From: Sphingomonas sp. 3P27F8
GTDB lineage: Bacteria > Pseudomonadota > Alphaproteobacteria > Sphingomonadales > Sphingomonadaceae
Direction of reading: 5' to 3'
Assembly (NCBI RefSeq): GCF_005502745.1
Contig: NZ_SCNL01000001.1
Span: forward strand, 248,001-312,000
DNA: 64,000 nt
The translations under genes and the position numbers were made by a program. The stretch's first letter is position 1, and every line of letters begins with the position of its first letter. The notes under the pieces were generated by a model. It saw nothing but the letters and a program-made list of their open reading frames with translations. It did no database searches and was not told the DNA's origin. This document shows positions 1-9,245 of the stretch, in pieces.

Positions 1-976
1 CGTCTCCGATCACGCCGAATGGATGGCGTTGAAGCCGATGAACTGCCCCGCGCATGTCCTGATCTTCCGTCAGGGGATCAAGTCGTATCGTGATCTGCCG
101 CTGCGCCTTTACGAAAACGGCTGCTGCCATCGCAACGAGCCGCATGGCGCGCTCCACGGGCTGATGCGCGTGCGCCAGTTCACGCAGGACGACGCGCATA
201 TCTTCTGCCGCGAGGATCAGATCGTCGATGAGGTGCAGGCGTTCTGCAACCTCGCCGATCGCATCTACAAGGATTTCGGCTTCACCTATTCGATCAAGCT
301 CGCGCTGCGCCCGGAGAAGCGTTTCGGCAGCGACGAGATGTGGGACAAGGCGGAGAACGAGCTGCGCGACGCGGTCGCCGCCGCCGGGCTCAACACGCCG
401 GAATATGGCTGGGAAGAACTGCCCGGCGAGGGCGCCTTCTACGCGCCGAAGCTCGAATGGCATCTGACCGACGCGATCGGGCGGACATGGCAGGTCGGCA
501 CGATCCAGTCGGATCGCGTACTGCCCGAGCGGCTCGATGCAAGCTACATCGCGGAGGACGGCCAGCGCCATCGCCCGGTGATGCTGCACCGCGCGATCTT
601 CGGCTCGTATGAGCGGTTCATCGGCATCCTCGTCGAGCATTTCGCGGGAAAGCTGCCACAATGGCTCGCCCCGGTGCAGGCGGTGGTGGCGACGATCGTG
701 TCCGACGCGGACGATTATGCGGTGCAGGTGGCCGCGGAACTGCGCAAGGCGGGGCTGCGCGTCGAGACCGATCTCCGCAACGAGAAGATCAACTACAAGG
801 TGCGCGAGCACAGCATGGCCAAGGTGCCCAACCTGCTCGTCGTCGGCAAGCGCGAGGCGGACGAGGGAAGCGTGGCGCTGCGCCCGCTCGGCGCGGATGC
901 AAAGCAGGAGGTGCTCGGGCTGGCGGCCGCCATCGAGCGGCTGCGCGATGCCGCGCGGGCGCCGGACCTCACCTGA
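1..976 (+). CDS. thrS: Threonyl-tRNA synthetase, C-terminal part (5' end outside window)
   Basis: Cytoplasmic enzyme that charges tRNA-Thr. The reading frame is open from base 2, so the gene begins upstream of the window; about 324 residues are present, roughly the C-terminal half of a family usually around 640-670 residues. Visible are the class II core segments [18 protein letters not shown] followed by [13 protein letters not shown] (motif 2 region), and [13 protein letters not shown] (motif 3 region), then the anticodon-binding domain over the last ~100 residues. The TGA stop lies inside a perfect inverted repeat described separately. Identification is firm. Confidence 0.97.
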   Translation, partial: VSDHAEWMALKPMNCPAHVLIFRQGIKSYRDLPLRLYENGCCHRNEPHGALHGLMRVRQFTQDDAHIFCREDQIVDEVQAFCNLADRIYKDFGFTYSIKLALRPEKRFGSDEMWDKAENELRDAVAAAGLNTPEYGWEELPGEGAFYAPKLEWHLTDAIGRTWQVGTIQSDRVLPERLDASYIAEDGQRHRPVMLHRAIFGSYERFIGILVEHFAGKLPQWLAPVQAVVATIVSDADDYAVQVAAELRKAGLRVETDLRNEKINYKVREHSMAKVPNLLVVGKREADEGSVALRPLGADAKQEVLGLAAAIERLRDAARAPDLT

Positions 977-987
977 CGTTTACGTCA
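974..987. promoter_or_regulatory. Perfect inverted repeat TGACGT-TT-ACGTCA, possible operator
   Basis: A 6-bp inverted repeat with a 2-bp centre overlaps the thrS stop codon and lies about 150 bp upstream of the TonB-dependent receptor gene. The form resembles a dimeric regulator site. No -35/-10 pair was convincing nearby, so assignment to the receptor gene is inference from position only. Confidence 0.3.
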
Positions 988-1135
988 ACGTCGCTGTCGC
1001 TTTGTGGCGAAAAGGGCGCAGCGCGCGCAATAAACGTGAAACCGGCATGACCGCGCCGTGACATGCGGCCCGGCTCGCGCATAACCTGCCGCCCGTGACC
1101 CCGTTCAAGAAGGGTCCGACCGGGAGATGGATTTT

Positions 1136-3916
1136 ATGCGCAGTGCTGTTCTGCCGCGCCTGTTGTCGTGCGCGGCGCTCGTGGCCTCAACCCCCGCCGT
1201 TGCCCAGCAGGCGGCACCCGCCGAAACCGCCGCCGAGCGTGCGCCGGACAGCGCCGGCGATGTGATCGTCACCGCAACGCGCCGCGCCGAATCGCTGTCG
1301 AGCGTGCCGATCGCGATCTCGGCGGTGTCCGGCGATACGCTCCAGAACACCGGCGCGACCGATGTGCGCGCGCTCAACCAGGTCGCCCCCTCGCTGCTCG
1401 TTTCCGGCGCGACGAGCGAGGTGAATTTCACCGCGCGCATCCGCGGCATCGGCACGGTGGGCGAGAATGCCGGCCTCGAAAGCTCGGTCGGCCTGTTCAT
1501 CGACGGCGTCTATCGCAGCCGCACCGGCGTCGGCCTCTCCGAACTCGGCGATATCGAGCGGATCGAGGTGCTGCGCGGGCCGCAGGGCACGTTGTTCGGC
1601 CGCAATTCCACCGCCGGCCTCATCAATATCGTCACCAAGGGGCCGGAGCTCGATGGCTTTCATGCCAAGGGCGCGATCACCTACGGCAATTACGATTACT
1701 GGCGGCTCGACGGCGGGCTGAACGCGCCGCTGTCGGAAACCGCCGGGATCCGGCTCGATGGCGTGTGGCAGCGGCGTGATGGCTATATCAAGGCGCTCAC
1801 TCCCGGCCAGCCGGATATCAACGATCGCAACCGCTGGCTGGCGCGCGGCCAGTTCCTGTTCGAGCCGTCGAGCGATCTCAAGGTGCGCCTGATCGCTGAT
1901 TATTCGAAGCGCGATGAGAATTGCTGCGGCGGCGTGCTGCTCGGCCCGACGCGCAGCCTGACGCGCCAGGCGGGCGGCGGGGTGGCGATCTCGCCGAACA
2001 CGCTGCTGCCGCTGCTTCAGGCGCTCGGTGCCAATTATCCGACGATTCCGAACGGCGAGCGCTTCGTCTATGGCGTGCCCAACACGCCGGGGGTGCCCTA
2101 TACGTCCAAAAGCGAGGATTGGGGCGTTTCCGGCGAGATCAACTACAAGCTCGGCAGTGCCAATCTCACCTCGATCACCGCCTATCGCGATTACAAGAAC
2201 CGGCAGGGGCAGGATGGCGATTTCAACGCGCTCGATATTCTCGACCGGCAGAACCTCAACCGCCGCTTCCGCCTGTTCAGCCAGGAACTGCGCCTGCAGG
2301 GCGAGGCGCTGGACGGCCGGCTCGACTGGCTGATCGGCGGCTATTACTCCACCGAACGCCTAACCACCTCCGACGACATAAAATATGGCAAGGATTACGA
2401 GCGTTTTGCCAACTGTTTGCTAATGGCCAATGTACTACCGGGGGCAGTTCTCCCGTCGAATCAATATTGCATAAACGTGCCCGTGGTGCAGGGGACGATT
2501 GCAGCGCTGCCGCCGGGCACCGCGCGCTCTACGTTGCAGGCGCTTATCGCCAATCCGGCCCGCCCCGGCTTCGGCAGCCTGGCCGCAGCGCTAGGCCAAC
2601 CCGCCATTTCGATCAATGGCACCGGAGCGAATGGGTCGAACTTCCGGCAGGACAGCTCGAACATTGCGGTGTTTACGCACAATACTTTCGACATCATACG
2701 CGACAAGCTGATGCTGACGATCGGCGCGCGCTACACGCACGAGCGCAAGAACCTGCAAGGCAACGCCAATTCTAACAACGCGCTCTGCCCGCTGATCGTG
2801 AATTCACCATTCCAGTCGCTGGCGTCGCTGGCGTGCGTCATCAACGGGACTGCCGTCAGCATCCCGGCCGGGTCGACCGGCTCGCGCTTCAGCGATGGCG
2901 AGTGGACGGGAACGGCGGTTCTGTCTTTCAAGCCGATCGAGCGGCTGATGATCTACGCCTCCGCATCCAAGGGTTACAAGGCGGGCGGTTTCAACCTCGA
3001 CTATTCCGCGCTCGATCGACCGTGCTACACGGCTTATGATGCGACCTGCGCCGCGCGGCTCGCGCTTCCGGCGAACTCGCCGGGTAACGGCCGGCCTGAG
3101 GCTGCCGATCTCGCCTTCGCCAGCGAAAAGGTCAACGCTTATGAAGTCGGGCTGAAATGGAACGGGCCGGGCGTGGATATCAACCTTGCCGGCTTCTACC
3201 AGGAATATAGCGATTATCAGCTCAACACGTACAATGGCGTGAATTTTGAGGTCACGAACATTCAAGCCTGTAAGGATAATCTGAACGGCGGGGATCGGGA
3301 TGCCTCGACCGTTACCGGATCGTGCGCGCCCAATCGCCTGCGGCCGGGCGTTATCTCCAAGGGCTTCGAGATTGAAGCGTTCATACGGCCAATCCGGCAG
3401 GTGTCGGTCAACATGGCGCTCACTTACACCGACGCCCAATATCGCAACAATCTGGTAGGGACCGGCGGGCGTCCGCTGTCGCCAGTGTTGTTCCAGCTTC
3501 CCGGTAACGAGGTATCCAACGCGCCGCGCTATACGGTCACCACAGGGGTGAGCTGGTCGCCGCAGCTCAGTGACAAGCTTTCGGCGCTATTCTATGTCGA
3601 CGCGCGCCTGCAAAGCGATACCAACACCGGCTCCGATCTCGATCTGGAAAAGGTGCAGGATGCGTTTGTCGTCGTAAACGGCCGCGTCGGGATTTATGGC
3701 CCGGCAAAGAAATGGGGCGTTGAATTCTGGGCACAGAACATTTTCAACCAGCGCTACTTCCAGATCGGCGCGGATATGCCCCTTCAGGGCAGTGGCACTT
3801 ATCGTTCAGTCGCGGCTCCGGCATCGTCCGGATTTGCGGGCTCGGCCAACCAACTGTTCGTCGGCTTCCCCGGTGAACCGCGCATGTACGGTGTCACGCT
3901 GCGCGGCAGCTTCTGA
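1136..3916 (+). CDS. TonB-dependent outer membrane receptor
   Basis: Outer membrane beta-barrel that imports a ligand using TonB/proton-motive energy. An upstream in-frame ATG at 1127 directly abuts the GGGAG ribosome site, so the ATG at 1136, about 9 bases downstream of it, is the better start and gives a clean signal peptide ending near AVAQQA. The plug domain follows (IVTATRRAE, IRGIGTVGEN, VEVLRGPQGTLFGRNSTAG-like segment at ~130-155), then a barrel of ~750 residues ending in a terminal Phe (TLRGSF). Length (926 aa) is normal for the sphingomonad family. Ligand unknown; no dedicated siderophore or sugar genes are adjacent. Base composition changes noticeably from ~2350 onward (see findings). 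Confidence 0.93.
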   Translation: MRSAVLPRLLSCAALVASTPAVAQQAAPAETAAERAPDSAGDVIVTATRRAESLSSVPIAISAVSGDTLQNTGATDVRALNQVAPSLLVSGATSEVNFTARIRGIGTVGENAGLESSVGLFIDGVYRSRTGVGLSELGDIERIEVLRGPQGTLFGRNSTAGLINIVTKGPELDGFHAKGAITYGNYDYWRLDGGLNAPLSETAGIRLDGVWQRRDGYIKALTPGQPDINDRNRWLARGQFLFEPSSDLKVRLIADYSKRDENCCGGVLLGPTRSLTRQAGGGVAISPNTLLPLLQALGANYPTIPNGERFVYGVPNTPGVPYTSKSEDWGVSGEINYKLGSANLTSITAYRDYKNRQGQDGDFNALDILDRQNLNRRFRLFSQELRLQGEALDGRLDWLIGGYYSTERLTTSDDIKYGKDYERFANCLLMANVLPGAVLPSNQYCINVPVVQGTIAALPPGTARSTLQALIANPARPGFGSLAAALGQPAISINGTGANGSNFRQDSSNIAVFTHNTFDIIRDKLMLTIGARYTHERKNLQGNANSNNALCPLIVNSPFQSLASLACVINGTAVSIPAGSTGSRFSDGEWTGTAVLSFKPIERLMIYASASKGYKAGGFNLDYSALDRPCYTAYDATCAARLALPANSPGNGRPEAADLAFASEKVNAYEVGLKWNGPGVDINLAGFYQEYSDYQLNTYNGVNFEVTNIQACKDNLNGGDRDASTVTGSCAPNRLRPGVISKGFEIEAFIRPIRQVSVNMALTYTDAQYRNNLVGTGGRPLSPVLFQLPGNEVSNAPRYTVTTGVSWSPQLSDKLSALFYVDARLQSDTNTGSDLDLEKVQDAFVVVNGRVGIYGPAKKWGVEFWAQNIFNQRYFQIGADMPLQGSGTYRSVAAPASSGFAGSANQLFVGFPGEPRMYGVTLRGSF

Positions 3917-4034
3917 ACAAGTGTGACTTCAGAGCACGGCCGTCGCTCCATTCGGGGCGTCGGCCGTTTCATATCTTCCGATTCCGCGCAGGAAGCCCTA
4001 TATCGAGCGCAGTGAGTCAGCAGGAGAAGTACCT

Positions 4035-4580
4035 ATCCGTCCGCCCATGATGCGCCGCCCGATGCAGGCGCCGCCAATGAATGGCCCCCGTTTCAACGAA
4101 TGGATTCAGAGCCCCAAGGTCCGCGTGATCGATCATGAGGGCGAGAATCTTGGCGTGATGTACACGCGTGAGGCCATGGAGCAGGCGCGCGATGTTGGCC
4201 TCGATCTGGTCGAGGTGTCGCCCAATGCCGACCCGCCCGTCGCCAAATTTCTCGATGTAGGCAAATACAAGTACGAGGCGCAGAAGAAGGCGAACCTCGC
4301 CCGCAAGTCGCAAAAGACGCAGGAGATCAAAGAGATCAAAATGCGTCCGAACATCGATGATCACGATTACGATACCAAGATGAAGAAGGTGGTCGAGTTC
4401 ATCGAAGAGGGCGATAAGGTTAAGGTGACGATGCGCTTCCGCGGCCGAGAGCTCTCTCACGGTCAGATCGGTATGGCGGTGCTGCAGCGCGTTGCGGAGC
4501 AGGTGGCGGAAGTGGCCAAGGTTGAAGCCTATCCACGAATGGAAGGCCGCCAGATGCTGATGGTCCTCGCACCGAAGTAG
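4035..4580 (+). CDS. infC: Translation initiation factor IF-3, probable ATC start
   Basis: IF-3 binds the 30S subunit and checks start-codon pairing. The N-domain ([15 protein letters not shown]), the lysine-rich linker ([18 protein letters not shown]) and the C-domain ([17 protein letters not shown]) are all visible. The first ATG in frame is 4047, but a strong ribosome site (GGAGAAG, 4023-4029) is spaced for an ATC codon at 4035, giving I/M-R-P-P-M-M-R-R. infC is known to use non-AUG starts for autoregulation in E. coli (AUU), so I place the start at 4035; ATG 4047 is the alternative. About 181 aa. rpmI/rplT are not immediately downstream. Confidence 0.93.
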   Translation: MRPPMMRRPMQAPPMNGPRFNEWIQSPKVRVIDHEGENLGVMYTREAMEQARDVGLDLVEVSPNADPPVAKFLDVGKYKYEAQKKANLARKSQKTQEIKEIKMRPNIDDHDYDTKMKKVVEFIEEGDKVKVTMRFRGRELSHGQIGMAVLQRVAEQVAEVAKVEAYPRMEGRQMLMVLAPK

Positions 4581-4588
4581 TTTTGGGT

Positions 4589-4615
4589 ACGCCCCTCTCC
4601 GCTGGAGGGGGGCGT
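4589..4615. terminator. GC-rich hairpin between convergent infC and glnD
   Basis: Arms CGCCCCTC and GAGGGG(GG)CG form a strong hairpin in the 40-bp gap between the convergent infC and glnD genes. A TTTT lies before it on the plus strand and no U-run follows it, so this is a plausible shared transcription end without full intrinsic-terminator form. Confidence 0.4.
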
Positions 4616-4620
4616 GTGCC

Positions 4621-7368
4621 TCACGCCGCCAATTCGCTTGGCATGCCGGCTGCCGCATCCAGCAGCCGCCGCTCCAAAGCCTTTACACGCCCGGAAGCAG
4701 CGATCTTGTCCCCGGTAAGATCGGTCAGATAGAAAGTATCCACCGCGCGCTCGCCGTATGTGGCGACATGTGCCGAATGGATCGTCACTTTCGATTGGAA
4801 CAGCGCGTGGGCGAGTTGACTGAGCAGTGCCGGCCGATCGCGTGCGTTCACTTCCACGACCGTGAAGCGGTTGGAAGCGTGATTGTCGACCAGCACGTTT
4901 GGCTCGATCGGAAAGGCATCGGCGCGCACCCGCGGCAAGGGCTTCGCCTTCAGCCGGTCGATCAGCCGGCTTCGGTTGGCGAGCGCATCCTCGATCGCGG
5001 TGCGCAATCGGTTGAGCTGCCCGGCTTCGTCGAAGGGGCGACCGATCGGATCCTGCACGAGAAAATTGTCCAATGCCATGCCATCGCGCGTCGTGTGGAT
5101 GCGCGCATCGATGATATTGCCGCCGGCGAGATGGATCGCACCGGCTATGCGATAGAAGATGCCCGGATGATCGGCGGCATAGACGGTCACCAATGTCGCG
5201 CCGCGATCGGGATAGACCTGAGCGTCGATCGCGAGCTGCTCATCACCGGTGGCGGCGATGAAACGCGCGTTATGCGCGAGTACATCCTCTGGTTCCGCGA
5301 TCCAATACGGCTCCGGCATCTGCCGCACGAATTTCGCCAGCGCCGTTTCATCCCAGCCCAGTGAGCGCGCAAGATTGGCCTGCTTTCCCGCGATCCGCTC
5401 GGCGCGCCCGCGTTGCTTGTGGCCGAGCCGCAGCACTTCCTCCGCCGCTTCGAAAAGATCGCTAAGCAACTGCCGCTTCCAGCCGTTCCATGTCGCCGGA
5501 CCGACCGCGCGGATATCCACGACCGTAAGCGCCAACAGCATACGCAGCCGCTCGGGCGACTGAACGACTGCCGCGAAATCCAGGATCGTCTTGAAATCTG
5601 CTAGGTCGCGCTTGAAGGCTGTTGCCGACATCAACAGATGGTTTCGTACCAGCCACGCCACAGTTTCCGTCTCAGCAGGGCCAAGTCCGAAACGCGGGCA
5701 CAAGCGCTCCGCCACTGCTGCGCCCAGAATTGAGTGATCGCCGCCGCGGCCTTTCGCGATATCGTGCAGCAGCACGGCCACGTAAAGCGCGCGGCGCGAT
5801 ACGATTTGCTTGAAGATTGCAGTTGAGAGCGGATGCTCGCCGGCGAACTCGCCGCGCTCGATCCGGCTCAGCAGTCCGATCGCGCGTATTGTATGCTCGT
5901 CGACCGTATAATGGTGATACATGTCGAACTGCATCTGCGCGACGACGCGGCCGAAATCGGGCACAAAACGACCGAAAACCCCCGCCTCGTTCATCCAGCG
6001 CAGCACTAGCTCGGGATCATTCCGGCTCGCGACGAGATCGAGGAACAGCGCATTTGCGCGCGGATCATCCCTGATCTCATCAACCAGCTTGGCATCACGC
6101 GCGGCGATACGCATCGCCATCGGATGGATCTCCAGCCGGTGCACGTCGGCAAGCTGGAATATCTCGATCAGCCGCACGGGATCCTCGGCGAAGAAATCGT
6201 CGCGCGGCAGCGCCAGCCGTCCGCGATCGAGGACGAAACCACTCAGCTTGCGCGGCCGCCTGCGGATGGTCGGAAGCCCGAAGCGACGCCCGCGCGCAGC
6301 AAACTGTTCATCAAGATGGGCGAGGAACACCCCCGTCAGCGATCCCACCGCCTTCGCCTGCAAGAAGTAATATTGCATGAAGCGCTCGACGCCAGGTTTA
6401 CCCGGCCGATCCGAAAACCGCATCCGTTCGGCGATCTCACGCTGCACGTCGAAGGTCAGGCGGTCCTCTGCGCGTCCGGTGATCAGGTGGAGGTGGCAGC
6501 GCACTGCGCAAAGGAAATTATCCGCGCGATGAAACAGGCGATATTCGGCCGGGGTGAACAGCCCCTTTTCGACCAGATCGGCGGCGCGATCCACGTCATA
6601 GACATATTTGCCAATCCAGAAGAGCGCGTGGAGATCACGCATCCCGCCCTTGCCCTCTTTCACATTGGGTTCGACGACATAGCGGCTGTCACCCATTTTG
6701 AGGTGGCGCTGATCACGCTCCGCCAGCTTGTCCGCAACAAACTGTCGCTCGGTATCGCGCTGTACCTCGGCCTTGAAGCGGCGCGAGGCTTCATCCGCCA
6801 ACGCTTCATCGCCCCAGACATAGCGCGCCTCCAGCAACGCTGTACGGATCGTCACATCCCCTTTCGCCTGCCGCACCATCTCATCGAGCGATCGGCTGGA
6901 ATGCCCGACCTTCAGCCCCAGATCCCACAGGACATAGAGCATCGATTCTATCACCTGCTCCGCCCATGGCGGCTGCTTCCACGGCGTGAGAAAGGCGATG
7001 TCCACATCCGAGAAGGGTGCCATCTCGCCGCGCCCGTACCCGCCGACTGCCAGTAGCGCGAGCCGTTCAGCCGCCGTCGGATTGCTCAGCGGATAAAGTC
7101 GCTGGGTGACGAGATCAAACAGCACACGCAGAATCTGATCGATAAGGAACGCCTGCCCATTGGCTGCTTCCAGCCCGCGCGAGGGATGCTCGGTAAGCCG
7201 CCGTGCGATCTCGACGCGGCCTGCGTCGAGCGCGCTCTTGAGTTCTACGGTGACCGCGCGGCGCAGCGTGGCCTGGTCAGCGATATCGAGCGCGGCGAGA
7301 CGATCTGAAAGCTCGCGACGATCAATGATCGCGCGACGGTTCGGCAGGTTATCGAAGCGGCTCGGCAT
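4621..7368 (-). CDS. glnD: Bifunctional uridylyltransferase / uridylyl-removing enzyme (PII)
   Basis: Glutamine sensor that adds or removes UMP on PII proteins, controlling nitrogen assimilation. The nucleotidyltransferase motif GGYGRGEMAPFSDVD is at about residues 109-123. A PII-UR HD domain follows (HHYTVDEHTIRAI and LLHDIAKGRGGDHS, ~490-545), and two ACT domains fill the C-terminus (~705-780 and ~830-905; LVTVYAADHPGIF, VVEVNARDRPALL). Length 915 aa matches the family. It is transcribed toward infC and separated by ~115 bp from phaB upstream. All catalytic motifs are intact. Confidence 0.97.
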   Translation of the reverse strand: MPSRFDNLPNRRAIIDRRELSDRLAALDIADQATLRRAVTVELKSALDAGRVEIARRLTEHPSRGLEAANGQAFLIDQILRVLFDLVTQRLYPLSNPTAAERLALLAVGGYGRGEMAPFSDVDIAFLTPWKQPPWAEQVIESMLYVLWDLGLKVGHSSRSLDEMVRQAKGDVTIRTALLEARYVWGDEALADEASRRFKAEVQRDTERQFVADKLAERDQRHLKMGDSRYVVEPNVKEGKGGMRDLHALFWIGKYVYDVDRAADLVEKGLFTPAEYRLFHRADNFLCAVRCHLHLITGRAEDRLTFDVQREIAERMRFSDRPGKPGVERFMQYYFLQAKAVGSLTGVFLAHLDEQFAARGRRFGLPTIRRRPRKLSGFVLDRGRLALPRDDFFAEDPVRLIEIFQLADVHRLEIHPMAMRIAARDAKLVDEIRDDPRANALFLDLVASRNDPELVLRWMNEAGVFGRFVPDFGRVVAQMQFDMYHHYTVDEHTIRAIGLLSRIERGEFAGEHPLSTAIFKQIVSRRALYVAVLLHDIAKGRGGDHSILGAAVAERLCPRFGLGPAETETVAWLVRNHLLMSATAFKRDLADFKTILDFAAVVQSPERLRMLLALTVVDIRAVGPATWNGWKRQLLSDLFEAAEEVLRLGHKQRGRAERIAGKQANLARSLGWDETALAKFVRQMPEPYWIAEPEDVLAHNARFIAATGDEQLAIDAQVYPDRGATLVTVYAADHPGIFYRIAGAIHLAGGNIIDARIHTTRDGMALDNFLVQDPIGRPFDEAGQLNRLRTAIEDALANRSRLIDRLKAKPLPRVRADAFPIEPNVLVDNHASNRFTVVEVNARDRPALLSQLAHALFQSKVTIHSAHVATYGERAVDTFYLTDLTGDKIAASGRVKALERRLLDAAAGMPSELAA

Positions 7369-7484
7369 CTTTCTACGCGGTTACAGGAAACCGGCCGGGC
7401 GGTCGATGCGCGTGAACGCCTTTTCGCGGCGGCAGCGGCGCGGGAGCCAGGCCCGCGTCGCTGGAAGACACGCCGCGCACTACG

Positions 7485-8207
7485 TCAGTACATGTGCTGC
7501 CCGCCGTTGATGCTCAGCGTCGACCCAGTTACAAACCCCGCCTCTTCCGAGCACAGGAAGGCTACGCCGCGCGCAATCTCTTCCGCCTGCCCCAGCCGAC
7601 CGACCGGAATCTTGGCAACGATTTTCTCCAGCACATCGGGCGGCACCGCCGCGACCATATCGGTATCGATATAGCCTGGCGCGATCGCGTTCACCGTCAC
7701 GCCGGTCCGCGCGCCTTCCTGTGCAAGCGCCTTTGTAAAGCCGTGGATGCCTGATTTGGCGGCGGCATAGTTCACCTGGCCATATTGGCCCGCCTGCCCG
7801 TTGATCGAGCCGATGTTCACGATCCGCCCCCATTTGCGCTCGCGCATGCCGGGGAACACCGCCTTGGCCATGTTGAAACAGCCGCCAAGGTTGGTGTCCA
7901 TGACCTCCTTCCACATCTGGTAGGTCATTTTCAGGATCGTGCCATCGCGGGTGATGCCGGCATTGTTGACGACGATGTCGATCGGGCCGAGTTGCTGGGC
8001 AACTTCCGCACAACCCTGCTGGCAGGCATCGTAGTCGGCAACATCCCACTTGTAGGCGACGATCCCGGTGCGTGCGGTGAATTCCCGGGCGCGATCGTCG
8101 TTGCCGGCATAATTAGCCGCCACCGCGATCCCCTTGTCCCGTAGCGCGACACTGATCGCTTCGCCGATACCCCGGGTTCCACCCGTCACGACTGCAACTC
8201 GCGCCAT
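7485..8207 (-). CDS. phaB: Acetoacetyl-CoA reductase (PhaB-type SDR)
   Basis: NADPH-dependent reduction of acetoacetyl-CoA to 3-hydroxybutyryl-CoA for polyhydroxybutyrate synthesis. A short-chain dehydrogenase with the Rossmann motif GGTRGIGEAI near the N-terminus, NNAGITRDGTILKM at ~90, the catalytic Ser in GSINGQ and the YAAAK motif around residue 150, and a C-terminal GGQHMY typical of PhaB. The ATG at 8207 is preceded by AGGAG at 5-base spacing; the longer upstream extension is therefore not used. 240 aa. No phaC or phaA is adjacent in the window. Confidence 0.92.
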   Translation of the reverse strand: MARVAVVTGGTRGIGEAISVALRDKGIAVAANYAGNDDRAREFTARTGIVAYKWDVADYDACQQGCAEVAQQLGPIDIVVNNAGITRDGTILKMTYQMWKEVMDTNLGGCFNMAKAVFPGMRERKWGRIVNIGSINGQAGQYGQVNYAAAKSGIHGFTKALAQEGARTGVTVNAIAPGYIDTDMVAAVPPDVLEKIVAKIPVGRLGQAEEIARGVAFLCSEEAGFVTGSTLSINGGQHMY

Positions 8208-8240
8208 TAGGACTCTCCTCTCCATGAAGTGGACTTGAAA

Positions 8241-9245
8241 CTACGAGTGGGCGACCCATCCTTCAAGTTCTCGCGAAAGGATTTTCCGAAGCATTTCCAA
8301 ACCTGTCGGGGTGTCGTTAAGGCATGGGAGATAGGCGAAATCCGTTCCCCCGGCGGCGGCGAACGTCTCACGCCCGCGAATCGCCAGCTCTTCCAGCGTC
8401 TCGATACAGTCGGCGGAAAAGCCCGGCGCCACGATCGCGATGCGCTTGACGCCCCTGCCAGGCAATGCGGCCAGAACCGTATCGGTCGCCGGCTCAAGCC
8501 ATTTTGCGCGCCCGAACCGGGACTGAAACGTGATCGTCACCTCCCGTCCCAAAGCCTCGCCCAGCAGCCGCGCCGTTTTCTGGCAGTGGCAGTGATAAGG
8601 ATCGCCCAGCGACAGGGTGCGCGCAGGCATGCCGTGGAAGCTGACGAGGAGCGCATCGGGCACGAAATCCAGCCCGGCCAACGCGGCCTCCACCGATTGC
8701 TTCAACGCATCGATGTGCGCGGGATCGTCGTAATAAGGCGGCAGCGTGCGGATTGCCGGCTGCCACCGCATCGCCGCCAGCGTGGCGAACGCGCTGTCGT
8801 TGGCGGTCGCGGTGGTGGCGGCGCAATATTGCGGGTAGAGCGGCGCGAGCAGTATCCGCTCACATCCGGCCGCCTTCAGCACCTCCAGCCTCTCCCCGAT
8901 CGCGGGCGTGCCATAACGCATCGCCCAGTCGACGATCACGCCCGGGCCGAAAGCGTCGCGCAAGCCCGCCGCCTGCGCCCGCGTGATAGCGGCGAGCGGG
9001 GAGCCATCGGCACGCCACACCTGCGCATATGCATGGGCGGATTTCTTCGGCCGTGTCATCAGGATCGGGCCGCGCAGGATCGGCTGCCACAGCAACTTGG
9101 GCAATTCCACCACACGTTGATCGGATAGGAACTCTGCCAGATAGCGCCGCACAGATTTGGTGTCGGGCGAGTCGGGCGTACCAAGATTGATGAGCAGCAC
9201 GCCGACGCGCGGCGCTGCTAGCGCTGGATGATCTGCCGGCCTCAC
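8241..9245 (-). CDS. hemH: Ferrochelatase
   Basis: Last step of haem synthesis: inserts Fe2+ into protoporphyrin IX. The N-terminal VLLINLGTPDSPD signature, KLLWQPILRGPIL, the catalytic His region SFHGMP, a DPYHCHCQKTA segment and TFQSRFGRAKWL are present; 334 aa fits the family. Its start overlaps by 4 bases the stop of the upstream molybdenum hydroxylase gene, so the two are probably cotranscribed. Haem supply fits with the cytochrome oxidase genes elsewhere in the window, but no direct link is shown. Confidence 0.96.
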   Translation of the reverse strand: MRPADHPALAAPRVGVLLINLGTPDSPDTKSVRRYLAEFLSDQRVVELPKLLWQPILRGPILMTRPKKSAHAYAQVWRADGSPLAAITRAQAAGLRDAFGPGVIVDWAMRYGTPAIGERLEVLKAAGCERILLAPLYPQYCAATTATANDSAFATLAAMRWQPAIRTLPPYYDDPAHIDALKQSVEAALAGLDFVPDALLVSFHGMPARTLSLGDPYHCHCQKTARLLGEALGREVTITFQSRFGRAKWLEPATDTVLAALPGRGVKRIAIVAPGFSADCIETLEELAIRGRETFAAAGGTDFAYLPCLNDTPTGLEMLRKILSRELEGWVAHS

